Shown: positions 33,855 through 45,576, numbered from the stretch's first letter. The stretch is 64,000 nucleotides of DNA from Adiantum capillus-veneris (GCA_014529385.2 CM043968.1:128871018-128935017); one strand, 5' to 3'. Notes: generated by a model from the sequence alone, not told the origin. Made by a program: numbers and translations.

Positions 33855-34043
33855 AAGCCTCCCTAATGGACTACTTAATGAGAGAGTTTTTTATTAAAAA
33901 AAACCCTCCCTAATGGATCTGCATTGCCTGTGCAGATCCATTAGGGAGGGTTTCTTTTATAAAAACGCTCTCATTAAGTAGTCCATTAGGGAGGGTTTTT
34001 TTATTTACAAAAACTCTCTTTAAGTAATCTTTTAGGGAGGCTT
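33855..34043. mobile_element. Foldback (hairpin) element, about 190 bp
   Basis: 33858-33924 and 33930-33994 are near-perfect inverted arms (CCTCCCTAATGGACTACTTA.. and its complement) with a loop of only a few bases. The outer ends AAGCCTCCCTAA (33855) and TTAGGGAGGCTT (34032) form a second inverted pair. Five copies of the CCTCCCTAA / TTAGGGAGG box occur in all. No coding capacity. No clear target duplication, because both sides are T-rich. Confidence 0.7.
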
Positions 34044-34059
34044 TTTTCAGCTTTGTCGA

Positions 34060-34984
34060 AACCTAGGAGTAGGGATGTCTCACTTTAGCTTCGACAACTT
34101 TGTGGGAACGAGGGGGCTCATAGGCGGACTGTTTGGGGGAGGTGGGGTATTCTTCTTCTAAGGTGCTCTGGGCATGGGGGGGTATTTGTGGCTAGGGATG
34201 GGATTTGCAATGCAAACTTGGGTTGTCTTGTGGGAGACATTGGCTGGCATGTGCCCATCATCCACAACAGCTTTGGCAACCATCTATTTTTGCCAATGTG
34301 GTGGAGGCCGCCCCTCCACGGCTTGTATGGGCCAGCGGTGGTTGGATCTCTTTGGTGGTTGCGGCTCAGATACGAATGGGGTTGTGGTGCTTGTGGCGGT
34401 GGCATTCCCTTGGCGATACTGCATGGTAAAGGGTTTGTCTCCCTTGAAGCCAAGTTTTGGTTTGCAGGCTCGCTACCGCACTGTGGTCTTGCAGGTCATG
34501 TTGTGGATGGGAGGGTTGGTGACGGGATCTAGAGGTGCTCCGTGTCAGAGTTGGTGGGTTTTCTTGGTGGCACCTGGCTCCTCTTCCAGGGTTCCTTCAG
34601 TCGATGTATCTGATGTATGGTCTGAGTATTTGGTATTAAGATTGACGCCATGGCTGGGTGCAAACATGGCTAGCTATGTAAAATTTTCTTGGTCTTAATT
34701 CATCAATCACACTCACATTTTGTGAGTTTTGCCCAAAAATAAAAACTCTCTTCTTGTAGTGAATGCAAAGTGAGTAGGTTGTTGTACTTAATGCAAAAAG
34801 TGAATGCTTTTTTTTTTTAAAGCTTTTGAATGTGTTAAAAAAGAGAAAAAAATCCCCTCCTCCCCGCCCCCCCAAAAATCTAGGATTGCGAAAGCGATAG
34901 TGATGGTAGCTCTCGACACCTTGTCTATGAGGGGTTTAGAGTGGGGGTGCTCTATTTTTGGCCTTGGGGGAGACCTCCCCTCCC
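34060..34984. other. Unassigned, G-rich at 34.1-34.7 kb
   Basis: Frames of 100-174 codons are open on both strands at 34118-34698. They are low-complexity Trp/Gly or Pro-rich and match no family I know, as expected from biased composition. Confidence 0.4.
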
Positions 34985-35491
34985 ACCTATCCAAGGGGAG
35001 AAAACGGAGGTAGGTTCCGTTTGTGAACATTCTCAACCATAAGAACCCTTAGTGTGCCATTCTCCATTGCAAGCGCCCGTAAGTCTTCACCTTGTTTGTT
35101 TACGGTCTCTTGCAATGATACCAAGTATGCCATGATCATGGTTGCCGATGCCATTGGTTGAGTGGTTGTCTTGCTATCTCCACACTTATGAGATTCAGGA
35201 TCATTTTCTACAATGGTTGTGGACCTTGTTGAAGAGGAATAACCCTTATGAGTGTCAGAAGACATTGTATGTAAATAAGAGATGAGAGTCAACCTTCCTG
35301 AACCTGTTCAGTTTAGAAATTATGCTACAAAAATGCCTTCCATAACCTTGAAAATTTCTATCTTTACATCAATGAGTAGAAAGTGTCGTGCTCTTTGATT
35401 GAGGCTATAGATCACCCAAATCGGAGTTTGGATGAAGAAGTTATGATCAAAAGAGTGAACTGATGTCTACGAGGTCAAAAAACGGTTGCAT
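34985..35491 (-). pseudogene. LINE 5' fragment with start of ORF1 (L-c)
   Basis: The minus strand gives the LINE leader and then ORF1 from MSSDTHKG to LRVLMVEN. It is cut off after about 80 codons. The block IMAYLVSLQETVNKQGEDLRA matches ORF1 of L-b. It is 3'-truncated, which target-primed insertion does not produce, so a later deletion or rearrangement is likely. Confidence 0.75.
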
Positions 35492-35515
35492 GAGAGAGAG
35501 AGAGAGAGAGAGAGT
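35492..35515 (-). repeat. (TC)n tail of LINE L-d
   Basis: A GA tract joins the L-d 3' end (GATAATAGAAC) to the L-c leader. Confidence 0.8.
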
Positions 35516-37015
35516 TCTATTATCGTCCTCGAAGGTCAAATATGACCTATGGGACCAAATGAACATGTCATGTGGTGTGAGTGGAGGTCATAAGTGACTC
35601 TCGATGCTCAAAAATGGATGCAATGAGCGTCGCAATAGAGAGTCCACATTGTGGTTGGGAGGGGAAGGTATGTAGGGAGAGCTCATGGCTGAATATATGG
35701 GGAAAAGAGGACCTAATGTGGTCAAAAGCCGAGCACTCAAGTAGTGTGTGGTACTCACTCTCTTGCACTTGACGAGGGCATAAGGTGCAAAGTCGATGAG
35801 ACTCCTCGCCAGTGCCCCAACGTCCTGTCTTGCAACGTAGAGAATGGGAGTTAAGACGAATGGAGGCAATGGTGCAGATCGCACTCAACGGGATGGGCTC
35901 AAGGATGTAGGTATGGGTTCAATTACTTCGTTCGGAGAAGAAAAGAGATTTGTAGTTTGGGGCAATGTGTGTGGTGTAATGGCTGAAGTGAGAACCTCCG
36001 GATTTCTCCCAAGCCATGATACATTGGCGTTGTAAGAAGGCTTCATTAACTTGGGAGTCGATCGATGCATCCTTGACAAAGTGACATGCATCCTATCTTC
36101 CAAACCATTTCTTGATGTCAAGCATCCACCTGAACTTAGTCTTTTGCATGTCTTTTGGATCTTTTGACTTGCTTCATATGCGATTCTAGGAAGTCGATAC
36201 AAAGGGCTATGTTGTGTCTTAAGCATGTACTCCACAATCCTTTGCATGCTTAAGACCTCAATGGGAAGCGATCTCGACTCAAGAAGTAAGAGCATATAGG
36301 GTGTTCATGTATTGACTTGGAGAAAGTTGGTGAGAAAACGCTTTTGAACATTCTCAAACTCTTTCGAAGTAGACTTCCCAAAGCTACCACCCCACACCTC
36401 CACTCCATAAAGAAGCACCGATGTCACCAATGTGTCAAAGAGGTACTTTTTGAGAGTCCAACACTTGATCTCTCCAGCATTGCACATGTTCTCAAATGCA
36501 TAATAAGCCCTCTTTCCGGCTTCCAAGTGACGCACTGCGCAATCCTTCCATTCATGATTGGATGGAACCTCAAGGCCAAGGTACTTGAAACTATCTACCA
36601 CTTCAAGTTGCCCATTGTTGTATACAATGCATACATTTTTGTCATTAAGGGTCTTTACAAGCATAACCTTGGTTTTGGATCCATTCACGAACAACCCGCT
36701 ATGTAGGCAAAAGCGTTCCAAGACACTCGTAAGCTTTTTTGCATCTTCTAAGGTATGTCCCGAGAGCACTACATCATCGGCATAAAGCAAAAGCATGATC
36801 ACCGCATTTCCAATCTTAACCTCTTCTATGCCTTCTTGTTGCATAAAATCAAGAACCATGCATTCCAATTCATCAATGAGTAGCCCAAAGAGAGTTGGGG
36901 AAAGTGGGCATCCTTGTTTGACACCAATGGAGCTTGCAAAAAATTTTGAAATTCCATCTCCCATACGTAGTCGACATATCACTTTTTCGTAGATGCGAAA
37001 TACTGGATGCATAAA
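35516..37015 (-). pseudogene. 5'-truncated LINE copy (L-d)
   Basis: RT from FRIYEKVICRLRMGDGI through GVKQGCPLSPTLF, YADDVV (near 36770) and the C-terminal region to the 3' end, mostly in one frame. A TGA at about 36301 sits where L-b has a Gln codon, and there are later frameshifts near 35885. It is closer to L-b than to L-a. It begins abruptly in the RT at 37015, next to an LTR fragment. Confidence 0.85.
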
Positions 37016-37200
37016 TGAAAGGGCATAGGGAGATAGACATGCCAATAACTTCCCAACCATACCTATATATAGGCCCTTGGCCCTCTGGCTCTTAGCTATA
37101 TATAGCCCCTGTACCGCATGTGTATCCATCTGCCCTTGGCCAGGGCCGTGCCCTCCTATAGTCCTACCCTTGGCATGACATTACTCCCCCTTGGAGAAGC
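37016..37200 (-). repeat. LTR fragment with polypurine tract
   Basis: In minus sense CCAAGGGGGAGTAA is followed by TGTCATGCCAAGG, a typical polypurine tract and LTR start of plant copia elements. Two TATATATAG boxes lie at about 37070 and 37095. The LTR is cut at the junction with LINE L-d, and no pol is readable upstream. Confidence 0.55.
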
Positions 37201-40200
37201 GTTTGTGTCACCGAAAACAAAAGTGGTAGGATCTTCATAAGAACACTAATGTTTTCCAGCGTGGTATCCCTCATGGATCCAGCTGCTTGTTTAACCGAAA
37301 CATGGTGCAGTAGGAGGTCCAATATAATCAAGAATAACAACTTGATTTTTCACATTGTTGTCCATTTGCAACCATCTTGCATTATCGGTTCCAATCCAAT
37401 CATAGTGTGTAGACTCCATTTAGAACGCACATGAGCATGCTAAACGAGTTATCACAACAAAGATGTACCTGAAAGAGTACCGCTTTTCACTTTCCATGAA
37501 GGAAACTTGTTGACATAACTCATCAGCTAAGTGTAAGTCCTTGACTTGTTCTCAAATTTCATCAGTAAACAACCCCACCATAACTAGTGTTCAAGGTTGA
37601 CAACTTGACGTATACATGAAGAGACTAAACCTAGTCGCAAACATGCTTTATCTGATGGTAAGCAAACTCCATGTAGAGCAATAAATTCTTATTAATTGGA
37701 TTGCTTGGTGCTAATGTACGCACTTTGCATATTCTTTAGCACAAGATTACACTTTGTAATCTACCTATCCCCTTGGATAATTGACAATACTGAGGTGTGT
37801 TTCCCCCACAGTTTACAGACAGTCCTCCCAGATAACTAGTAAAGGGGATCACAATATCGTACAACATTGCTTAGGAATAAACAATGTCCTGAATAACCAT
37901 TGTGGTTAACTTGAAAAATCCACAAGCACCAAAACCGAGCCATGACCTCTATTGGTGATTGGTAGACCCAAAAGTAATCTCATAGAGATACTGCACTGAG
38001 AGTGCAAAATGCTTCATAAGCAAGTAATGTGATGAATATGCATGCCGTTCCAAATCAGTCTTTGCTAAACACTAGGGCCCATAACACCTAGTGTGCATGC
38101 ATTTAGCAAAAACAGATCCGAACCTGTATATCCATGGTAATCTTTGCAAAAACTGATGGAGAATGTGATGCTCCTAGCACACACAAAAGAGGAATGTAAA
38201 TAGCTCTCAAAAGAAACTAAATACTTTCTGCTGCAATCATTTGCAAGCCTTGTTGAAACGTTTAAACCATAATAGAAGGTGAAACAGAAGTCACGTCTAG
38301 GTACAAACAATGAAACTTTTTCATGAACAATTCATAGCCTTGCTATATATATATATATAAACAACCATATGTAATGTTGTTTAGCAACACTTGTACCGTA
38401 ACAAGTCATTCTAAGTATCCGACAATTTCTAGCCACTAAAAGTGCTCTTGATACGTCGTGCTGAAAATGGTCTAAAAAACAGATTTGACTAGCACTTAGG
38501 GACATTGTCGTGACACATACTTGAAATAGTGGGCTCCAGTGTCAATCCCAGAGACTCATATTTGCCACATGTGGAATATGTCTCAACTAAAGATGTTTGA
38601 AAAAAGAACATCCTACAAGTACAAGATGTACTTGTGTGTGGAGGTAACTACAAACACTCTACGACAGGAGTGAGAGGGACCCTCATTAGCCTTGCTCAAG
38701 TGGGTCTATAGCTGCATAATGCAAAAAATATATTTTGGACATCATAGGCCAAATTGCTTGGCTCTTACATGACCTTGTCATTTCTCTGAAGAGCAAACAT
38801 AGTTTATGCATCCTACATAAAAAAGAAACAAAACCAAAACAGATGCGTACTTGTAGCAGAGTGAAGAGCACCTGCCCAAAGTTCTTGCCGACAAAGGCCT
38901 AGGAACACTAACTAAAAATTAGTGAAATGCAAGTAGTATTGCACATGTAACTGTGGGTGTTGCCTTTGCAAACTAGACCCATTGGGTAAAATTAGCATTG
39001 TCAAATCCCTGGTTAAACGTTGCAGGAAAATTGCTCAACTAGTAGCCGATAGTATCTTAATTCAACTTTGGAAGTTAAATTATCCACGAGCCCTTGGCAG
39101 CTGATGGACTGCTTTCCTTGAAGGTGCAAGTATGAAGATTCCAAGTATTGACCATCACACTTTAATAACTGATTTAATAATCACGAGTTGGGTCTTACCC
39201 AAAAGTGTACTCATAGAGGCACTCTTAGTGCTAATATGAGCTCCACTGAAGTTGGAGTTGTAATCATAACTAAATCTTGTTCACACCCAAAAATCCATGA
39301 TCTTGGTTGTTTGTGAATAGTCGTGCTGTCGAAAATATTGGCTTCATCTAGACACCTTGGTAGAGATAAGCCCTTACGAGGTTCACAACTCAAGTTGAGT
39401 TGCCCACGTAAAGCATGTAGCTTGAAAAGAATGCCCCACAATTTTCTAACGGAAAGACTCGTGCTTGTCCATTAGAATCGATGGGTACTCAACAAAATAG
39501 AATTGTTCCATCACTAATGGATTACAAACAAATGGCTTTTAACCATTCCAAAATAGCTGGCACTCTTAGCCCTTCCTGTTACCGTATTGACATAAAAAGA
39601 TTTCAATAAAATCATGCCTAGTTTCACCTTTCCCGCATAGAAGTTGGAAAGAGAGAGAGAGAGAATGCTGGGCTGAGGAAAACCCCTTATTTGAATGTCT
39701 TGTATGCCCCTTGCATATGATCCCATGCAGACCATGTTTGTGTCTTAGCTTATCCTATAAGCGTACAACTACATGTCCTTGTAGAGAGAGGGTTAGCTTA
39801 TCCTATAAGCGTACAACTGTGTACTTGTACCATGCTCTTGTAGAGAGAGATACCATAAGTCACATCTTGACCCACTGACCTTGTATGGGAGTGTGACTGT
39901 ACCAGGGTAACTTGAAATACGGCACTTTGCCTAAGAATAACATTAAAAATATTTTATATTACTTACCTTGTCCATGACAGAGTATTTAATGTTATAGCGG
40001 AAGCGTATGCAATGATGGGTATTGTACGGCCATCGCACTATTATGCCATGCATACCAAACCAAAAATAGAATAATAAGCCCTTGGCTTCAATGAAAGTCT
40101 CAACCATGTGAGCCCCTGGTATACGTGTCGTGCACGATTACACTGGCATGGATACATCACAATGCTTGGCTGTGTAAATTGTGAGCATATATCCATATAG

Positions 40201-40280
40201 TGCCAAAGATGTGTGCCAGTATTAATGAGCTAAAGTCAATTGGACACATAAGAGAACCCCTGCTTCACATGAAGACCAAC
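37201..40280. other. Three-kb stretch without recognisable genes
   Basis: Only short frames on either strand, none with a known motif. It holds (TA)n at 38345-38359 and a repeat of TTAGCTTATCCTATAAGCG at about 39746 and 39792, followed each time by CTTGTAGAGAGAG. It may be decayed internal sequence of the LTR element ending at 37.2 kb, but nothing proves this. Confidence 0.4.
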
Positions 40281-40389
40281 AAAGCACTGTGCTTTGCTGT
40301 ACAATGGCTGCTTATGGAGTCTACCAGAGAACTTTGCTTTGCACAACAGAGAGATTTTTGTTACCATATACATGTGGTAGTGATGTGTG

Positions 40390-40585
40390 TGAACACACTA
40401 GGACCGCCGGGGCATTTTTTCCCTCTTTAGGAGGTTTTTTCCCCCGAGCATTGTATATACGCCCATCACTCTAGGGCTATCTATCTTTCCATTGCACACT
40501 AAGTAACACACTCTCTATTGTGTGCCTTGAGCTTCCTTCGTCTTCTCCAAGCTGTGTGTGTTTCTCTGTAACCCTAATTCCAACA
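40390..40585 (+). repeat. C1 copia 5' LTR, 3' portion
   Basis: It ends ..CTAATTCCAACA directly before a tRNA-iMet primer site. TATA-like TTGTATATAC lies at about 40451. The LTR start cannot be fixed because the partner LTR is beyond the window; the left coordinate is approximate. Confidence 0.55.
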
Positions 40586-40587
40586 AT

Positions 40588-40600
40588 TGGTATCAGAGCA
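40588..40600 (+). other. C1 primer binding site
   Basis: TGGTATCAGAGCA begins two bases after the LTR end. Confidence 0.88.
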
Positions 40601-40944
40601 GGTCACGTCCTCCCGGGCTTAGTCGCCAGCTACTCCAGCACACGCTGCTCACTTTCTCCGATTACAGTGAGGTTTGGCGAGCGTGCAGGTCGACAAAAAT
40701 CTCGGGAGTACTCGTAGAGCTTAGTCTGCTCAGATTTTTGATTCAGGCTCATTTCGGCCTCCGTTTCTACTACAGGCAGGTCTGCACAGGCTATTTCATC
40801 ATTTTGTGCAAATATTCTGTGAGTGCCATTTTTTGCATAACAGGTGCCTTATAGTCTTCTACGGTTTGTGCTATATAGCACATGTTGTTCCCGCTTCATT
40901 TCTCCTCTTTTCGGATGGTTTTCACATCAGGTGGAGCATTTACC

Positions 40945-41613
40945 ATGGATGACAACAACACAAATGTGTTCGAGATGTTTGCTGTTGAGGGCAGGTTGGA
41001 TGGGGACAATTACCCTATGTGGGCTTATATGATGCAACATGTTCTTGTGTCAAAGGGCCTCTGGAATATTGTGCAGGGCATTGATGTACGTCCTGGTTCT
41101 AAGGATGCAAGAGATGTTGCAGGTCTTGCTGCAAGGATTGCTGCTATTAGAGTTGTTTTGCCTACGATAGAACAAGCTCGTTGGGATGTAAAGGATACAC
41201 AGGCTCATGCATTGATTGCGTTGTCTGTGAAGCGCACTATTGTTCCTCACATCCGTTCAGCAAAATCTGCAAAACAGGCTTGGGATATTATAGCAGGTCT
41301 TTATGCAAGCCGCAATGAGGCTAAAATTGCTTTGTTGCGTAAAGAGCTGGAGTCAAAGATTATGCATGAGGATGATGATATGGACACTTCTCTTGCTGGT
41401 GTCAAGGATATCAATGAGCAACTTATTTTTGCAGGTGAAGTCATTTCAGACAGTTCCCTTGTGCAGACTGTTCTTGATGCCTTACCAGATTCTTACCAGA
41501 CTTTTGCTAGTACTTGGAGACTTATGACCCAAGGAAATCCAGAAGTTGTCAAGTTTGATGCATTATGCACATTGCTGTTGCAAGAGTCACTTTCCAAAAA
41601 AAACAGGACTAGA
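40945..41613 (+). pseudogene. C1 copia gag, N-terminal part (split)
   Basis: ATG 40945 (MDDNNTNVFEMF) begins a frame with the Ty1/copia gag signature: LDGDNYPMWAYMM, KGLWNIVQG, ALIALSV, AKQAWDII, LRKELES, LPDSYQTF, LLQESL. An upstream in-frame ATG at 40882 exists, but the alignment with family members favours 40945. The frame is cut at 41613 by element A and resumes at 62146 in the same phase. In a working element this protein forms the virus-like particle. Confidence 0.88.
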
Positions 41614-42205
41614 TGTGCACGTATGTCGCACGTGTCAATGCAAGGAACTTGCCGATACACCGTGTGCGAGCCACAAATGGCTCCAAGCACACAACAAGCC
41701 TAAACTAGTAAGGTCAAAGAAGGCGATGGTGTGTCACTCACCGCTCTACGCTTGCTTCGTGGAGGATTCCTTGCCGCGAAGAAGAAGAGACGCCGCTACG
41801 CCGCGCTCAACCGCTTCACCGCCGTCGTGCCTTCGTAATGCTCGATCGCCCACACACTCCCTCTCTCTCCCTCTCTCACTCTCTCTCTCTCTCACACACA
41901 CAAAGAGATGAAGAAGAAGAAGAAGAAGAAGGAGATGGAGCAAGAGCACTCTTCAATTGCACAAATGAGAGAATGAGTGAATTTTAGGTTTAGTTGACTT
42001 TTATATGAGCTCGCCTCATTCACACTTGGGCGCCCATGCTTAGCCAACTAATCCCTTGAATGTTCCAGTTAGAGTACGCCTCTCATCAGCGATCACTCTT
42101 ACCCTTTTTCTATTGGACCGACAAGCCCGGTACCTGACTCTACCAAATAAATAATACAATGTCCGCCGTAGGTGATAGGGTGTCCGTGAGCCGTGAGGGT
42201 TAACA
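41614..42205 (-). repeat. A 3' LTR
   Basis: It runs TGTGCACG..GGTTAACA on the plus strand. In minus sense it starts after the polypurine tract GGAAGGGGGGCA (about 42206-42217) and has TATA box CATATAAAAG near 41998-42007. It contains CT/CA and GAA microsatellites at 41865-41935. Confidence 0.92.
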
Positions 42206-43195
42206 TGCCCCCCTTCCTGATGTAGATTCCGTCCTCGGAAGCTATTGAGTTGAATCTCGTTCGTCGAGGTGGAAGAGCATTTGAGATGAATGTCCTTAGC
42301 CTTCTTCACTGCAAAATCAAACAACATTGGCACAATAATTGCATTCTCATAAGCGATTAAAAAACATATGTAGTTTTAGGCAGACAAATTGATTTGTAAC
42401 AGAATTTTAAACAATTTGTCAGCAATAAACATTAAATTGCAATGTAATCAAATGCATAAATAGATGTAAAGGTAAAAAATTAAACAAGTCTGGGGTCGCT
42501 AATTTAACGGTCGAAAGGCACTAGAGATCGACTATTAATACCATGGGTAAGCTTCTTAATTTTCTCTGGTCAATTAAGTTGTTTAATCGTGAGAGCCAAG
42601 TATTTCATGTTGGAGGGCTGACTAGAGGTTATACCTAGAAGACCTTGTAGTTAAGCTACGATAAAAGGAATTTCTCATGAAATCATCGCCTGACTTATTT
42701 CCTTTTCTTTGACCCCCCAAAGTCTTTTTACAGTGATTCAATTTTGATGTGTGTGCTTATTTTGTATGCCTTGGGCTTTTTACTTTTCAAGGAAAAGCGC
42801 CCACACTGGGAACCTCTAGGGCTCTAGTACCATAGGCGATACATGTGAGTGAAATACCCAATCAAGCTGAGATTTCTCTTCGAGCTTAAGATTTTACATT
42901 GTGGCACTTTGAGTTGTTTTTGTTTGTTCGTTTTCAACATTTTAGTTTTGTAACTTTGGGGGGTCATATAACACTGATACACCTCCCAGGCTCATCACAC
43001 TAGTAAACTCCCTTTATAATACTTAAGCTAAAGGTCAATAGGGTCAAGCCCACTAGAAAGCCCTAGTACATTTCACACAATGCTGCCTAAATCGAATTAA
43101 GAACCTAAGTAACCATTGATTATTTGGAAGGCATTCCCCATGGTATTAAGAGAAGATCTCTAACACCTAACTTGGTCAAACTAGCTTAGTCGGAC
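42206..43195 (-). other. A 3' non-coding region
   Basis: It matches 55199-56239 of element B in reverse (GACTAAGCTAGTTTGACC, CCATGGGGAATGCC, GGTTCCCAGTGTGGGCGC). No frame is present. Its presence shows that A shares its family's 3' end although pol is missing. Confidence 0.8.
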
Positions 43196-43360
43196 TGCTT
43201 GATTTTTAAACCTAGACAAGTGATTATGAAAAAAAATTACATTGAATTAAATGTTTGTTACTAAGCAAATGTGATGGATATTATGCTACCAATCACAATT
43301 AAAGCAGACAAACATGGATGCGAAAAAGATAAGGGGAAATGCTAATGGACAAGAAACACC

Positions 43361-43831
43361 TGTTTGTGTCGATGGTCGCGCTTGATTTGAAGTGTGAATG
43401 AGAGAAAGATCCCATGAAGGTCTAAATCCTAATCACAGCAACACGCTCCTGTACACACTAGGAAACACAAGGAATACCTCTAGGAGGCACATCAGTGGGA
43501 AAAAAGAACTTTGCTAATCACTCAACTCTAAAACAGAAACACTCCTATTGTATTAATCCTACCTACCCTCCATCACTCGAGTGATGGGGATCAAAGGTAT
43601 TTTATGACATAGGTTTCTGTTTCAATGTACCGGATGTGAATGTGTAGGTTTGAGTCAATGTTTTGACTTTTATTGTGCATACTCGTATGCTAATTGCTCT
43701 TGCTCTTTATTATTATTATTATTATTTTGTGAGTATAAGGCTTTATATGTACATTCCCTAAGATTGGGAGATTGAGAGGTCAGGGAGGAAGGTTGAGAGG
43801 AGAATGAGTGAATGATGACTGTCAGCAAACA
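43361..43831 (-). repeat. Foreign LTR inside element A
   Basis: It is 471 bp with ends TGTTTGTGTC and GCAAACA (plus strand). In minus sense it directly follows a polypurine tract (AAGGAAGGGGGGAA, about 43832-43846) that follows the stop codon of the upstream frame. No target duplication flanks it (ACACC on one side, TTCCC on the other). It therefore looks like a native 3' LTR captured with its own coding end, not a solo-LTR insertion. Confidence 0.6.
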
Positions 43832-43852
43832 TTCCCCCCTTCCTTGGGTAGA

Positions 43853-44972
43853 TCATATCGTTTGAAATGTGCTCGTCACCCTTTGAAACCAATTGTTCCA
43901 GTCGATAATAGGTGAGGATTTTTGCCAGTAGTTTTCTATTACCTTAGGTGCCTCATCGAGTTGCAAGGGTGGTAAGGTACTCTCCCAGGATCGAACATGA
44001 AGTGGTTCATCACGTGATTCTTGAACACTGGGAGGTGTGGATTCCTTTGTAGCTTTATGGAGGTCCACTATTGTAGGTTGAAGCTGTGGAGAAGCTTTTA
44101 CCTCTATGGATGCATTACATGAGGAGCTAGAAGCTTCATGGGACTCCCCCCTTCCTGAGCTAGGTGGAGCAAATTGTTCTTTCTTCGGTACCCAGACTAG
44201 CTCTGGAGCGGGTGTGTAGCATTCTGTGATTTTTTTCTTTCCTCGATCGTCGATTTTTTTTGGAGCTACATGAGTGGGTTCATATGGATCAGGTGACAGG
44301 TAAGAACACAATCTACGTTTTGGCACCCAAATTTGATCATTTCCTTGATAGTAGCCTTGGGCTTCCAATAGTCGTTTAGGAATCCAACGCCACGTTTTCT
44401 TACTTTTCTTGGAGCGAGTGGTACGTTTCTTACAAGGCTTTTGTTTTTTAGCATCCACCATGGTCGCTAAAGAAGCTTTAGGGACCCACTTGTATGTTTT
44501 CTTCGTTACATTAGGATGAGTCTTGTCAGAAGCTATATGCAATGCTTGTAGCATATTTAAGGGTACAGGCATTTCATCCCCCTCAGGTGTTACCCAGGTC
44601 GTCCCCCTGTTTCCCCAAGTGTCTATGGTTGCTGTGAGGTGGACCCAATCCACATTGTCCGACTCAGTCATCCCAGGTAGTACATCCATATAAGGAGAAT
44701 CTTCCCCAACATCAGTGTCCGCTTTACACGTGTAACAATACTGCAATGGGGCCGAGTGAACTGTGGTGTCAGATCTATGATCAATTATAAACCTGTTTCC
44801 TAGAGGATGTGCTCGACCCATCACAAGATCCACTCGAATGACAGAATCTTGGAACTGCAGGTAGACATGGTTCTTAGACCAGTCATGCACCATTTTTGCT
44901 TCCCTCATGAAAGGACGTCCTAAGATCATCTCTGATGCCATAGTGTGTTTGGAGAAATCCATAACAATGAAG
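43853..44972 (-). CDS. A protease C-terminal half fused to a WVPK-repeat region
   Basis: The frame is open for 369 codons. Residues 1-125 match the distal protease region of B (MILGRPFMREAKMVHDW, LQYCYTC, DNVDWVHL). From about residue 150 it diverges into a basic, low-complexity tail with four W-[VI]-P-K motifs (residues 159, 193, 212 and 257), often preceded by K/R or followed by RR/KK. A Ser/Pro-rich end follows, closing SPIIDWNNWFQRV just before a polypurine tract. In B this place holds a short spacer and then RT. WVPK motifs also occur in some plant retroelement gag proteins, but no function is known to me. The tail has no stops, unlike the rest of the nest. Confidence 0.65.
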
Positions 44973-44977
44973 GTAAC

Positions 44978-45554
44978 TGTTAACCCCCACGGCTCATGGA
45001 CATCCTATTACCTACGGCGGACGTTGTATTATTTACTTGTAGAGTCAGGTACCGGGCTTGTCGGTCCAATAGGAAAAGGGTAAGAGTGATCGCCGATGAG
45101 AGGCGCACTCTAACTGGAACATTCAAGGGATTAGTTGGCTAAGCATGGGCGCCCAAGTGTGAATGGGGTGAGCTCATATAAAAGTCAACTAAACCTAAAA
45201 TTCACTCATTCTCTCATTTGTGCAATGTAAGAAGAGTGCTCTTGCTCCATCTCCTTCTCCATCTCCTTGTGTACTAGTGTGTGTGTGTGTACTTGAGAGA
45301 GAGTGTGTGTGTGTGTGTGTGATCGAGCATTGCGGCGGCACGACGGCGGTGAAGCGGTTGAGCGCGACGTAGCGGCGTTTCCTTCTTCTTCGCGGTGAGG
45401 AATCCTCCACGGCAGGAGCATAGAGCGGTGAGTGACACACCATTGCCCTCTTTTGAGCTTACTCGTTAAGCTAGTTGTGTGCTTGGAGCCGTCTGTGGCT
45501 CGCACACAGCGCTAGGCAAGTCCCTTGCTTCAACAGTGCGGCAAGGAGCGCACA
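44978..45554 (+). repeat. B 5' LTR
   Basis: It runs TGTTAACC..GCGCACA. TATA box CATATAAAAG at 45175-45184. It contains (GT)n tracts and a small CTCCTTCTCCAT duplication absent from the 3' LTR. Confidence 0.93.
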
Positions 45555-45558
45555 TTTT

Positions 45559-45576
45559 TGGCGCCGCTATCGGGGA
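45559..45576 (+). other. B primer binding site (TGGCGCC type)
   Basis: TGGCGCCGCTATCGGGGA lies four bases after the LTR. This is the primer-site type of Athila/Tat elements, different from the iMet type used by R1, G1 and C1. Confidence 0.85.

Noticed and set aside
34118-34698. Overlapping frames of 111-174 codons on both strands
   Set aside because: Open on both strands at once because of G/C-rich composition; no motif, no splice context, no similarity I recognise.
43361-43831. Simple solo-LTR insertion in element A
   Set aside because: No target duplication, and a polypurine tract with the end of a coding frame directly precedes it, which a solo LTR would not bring.
45195-45505. Frames in the LTRs of A and B with Arg/His-rich products
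   Set aside because: Present only as LTR shadows; the GT tracts keep them open.
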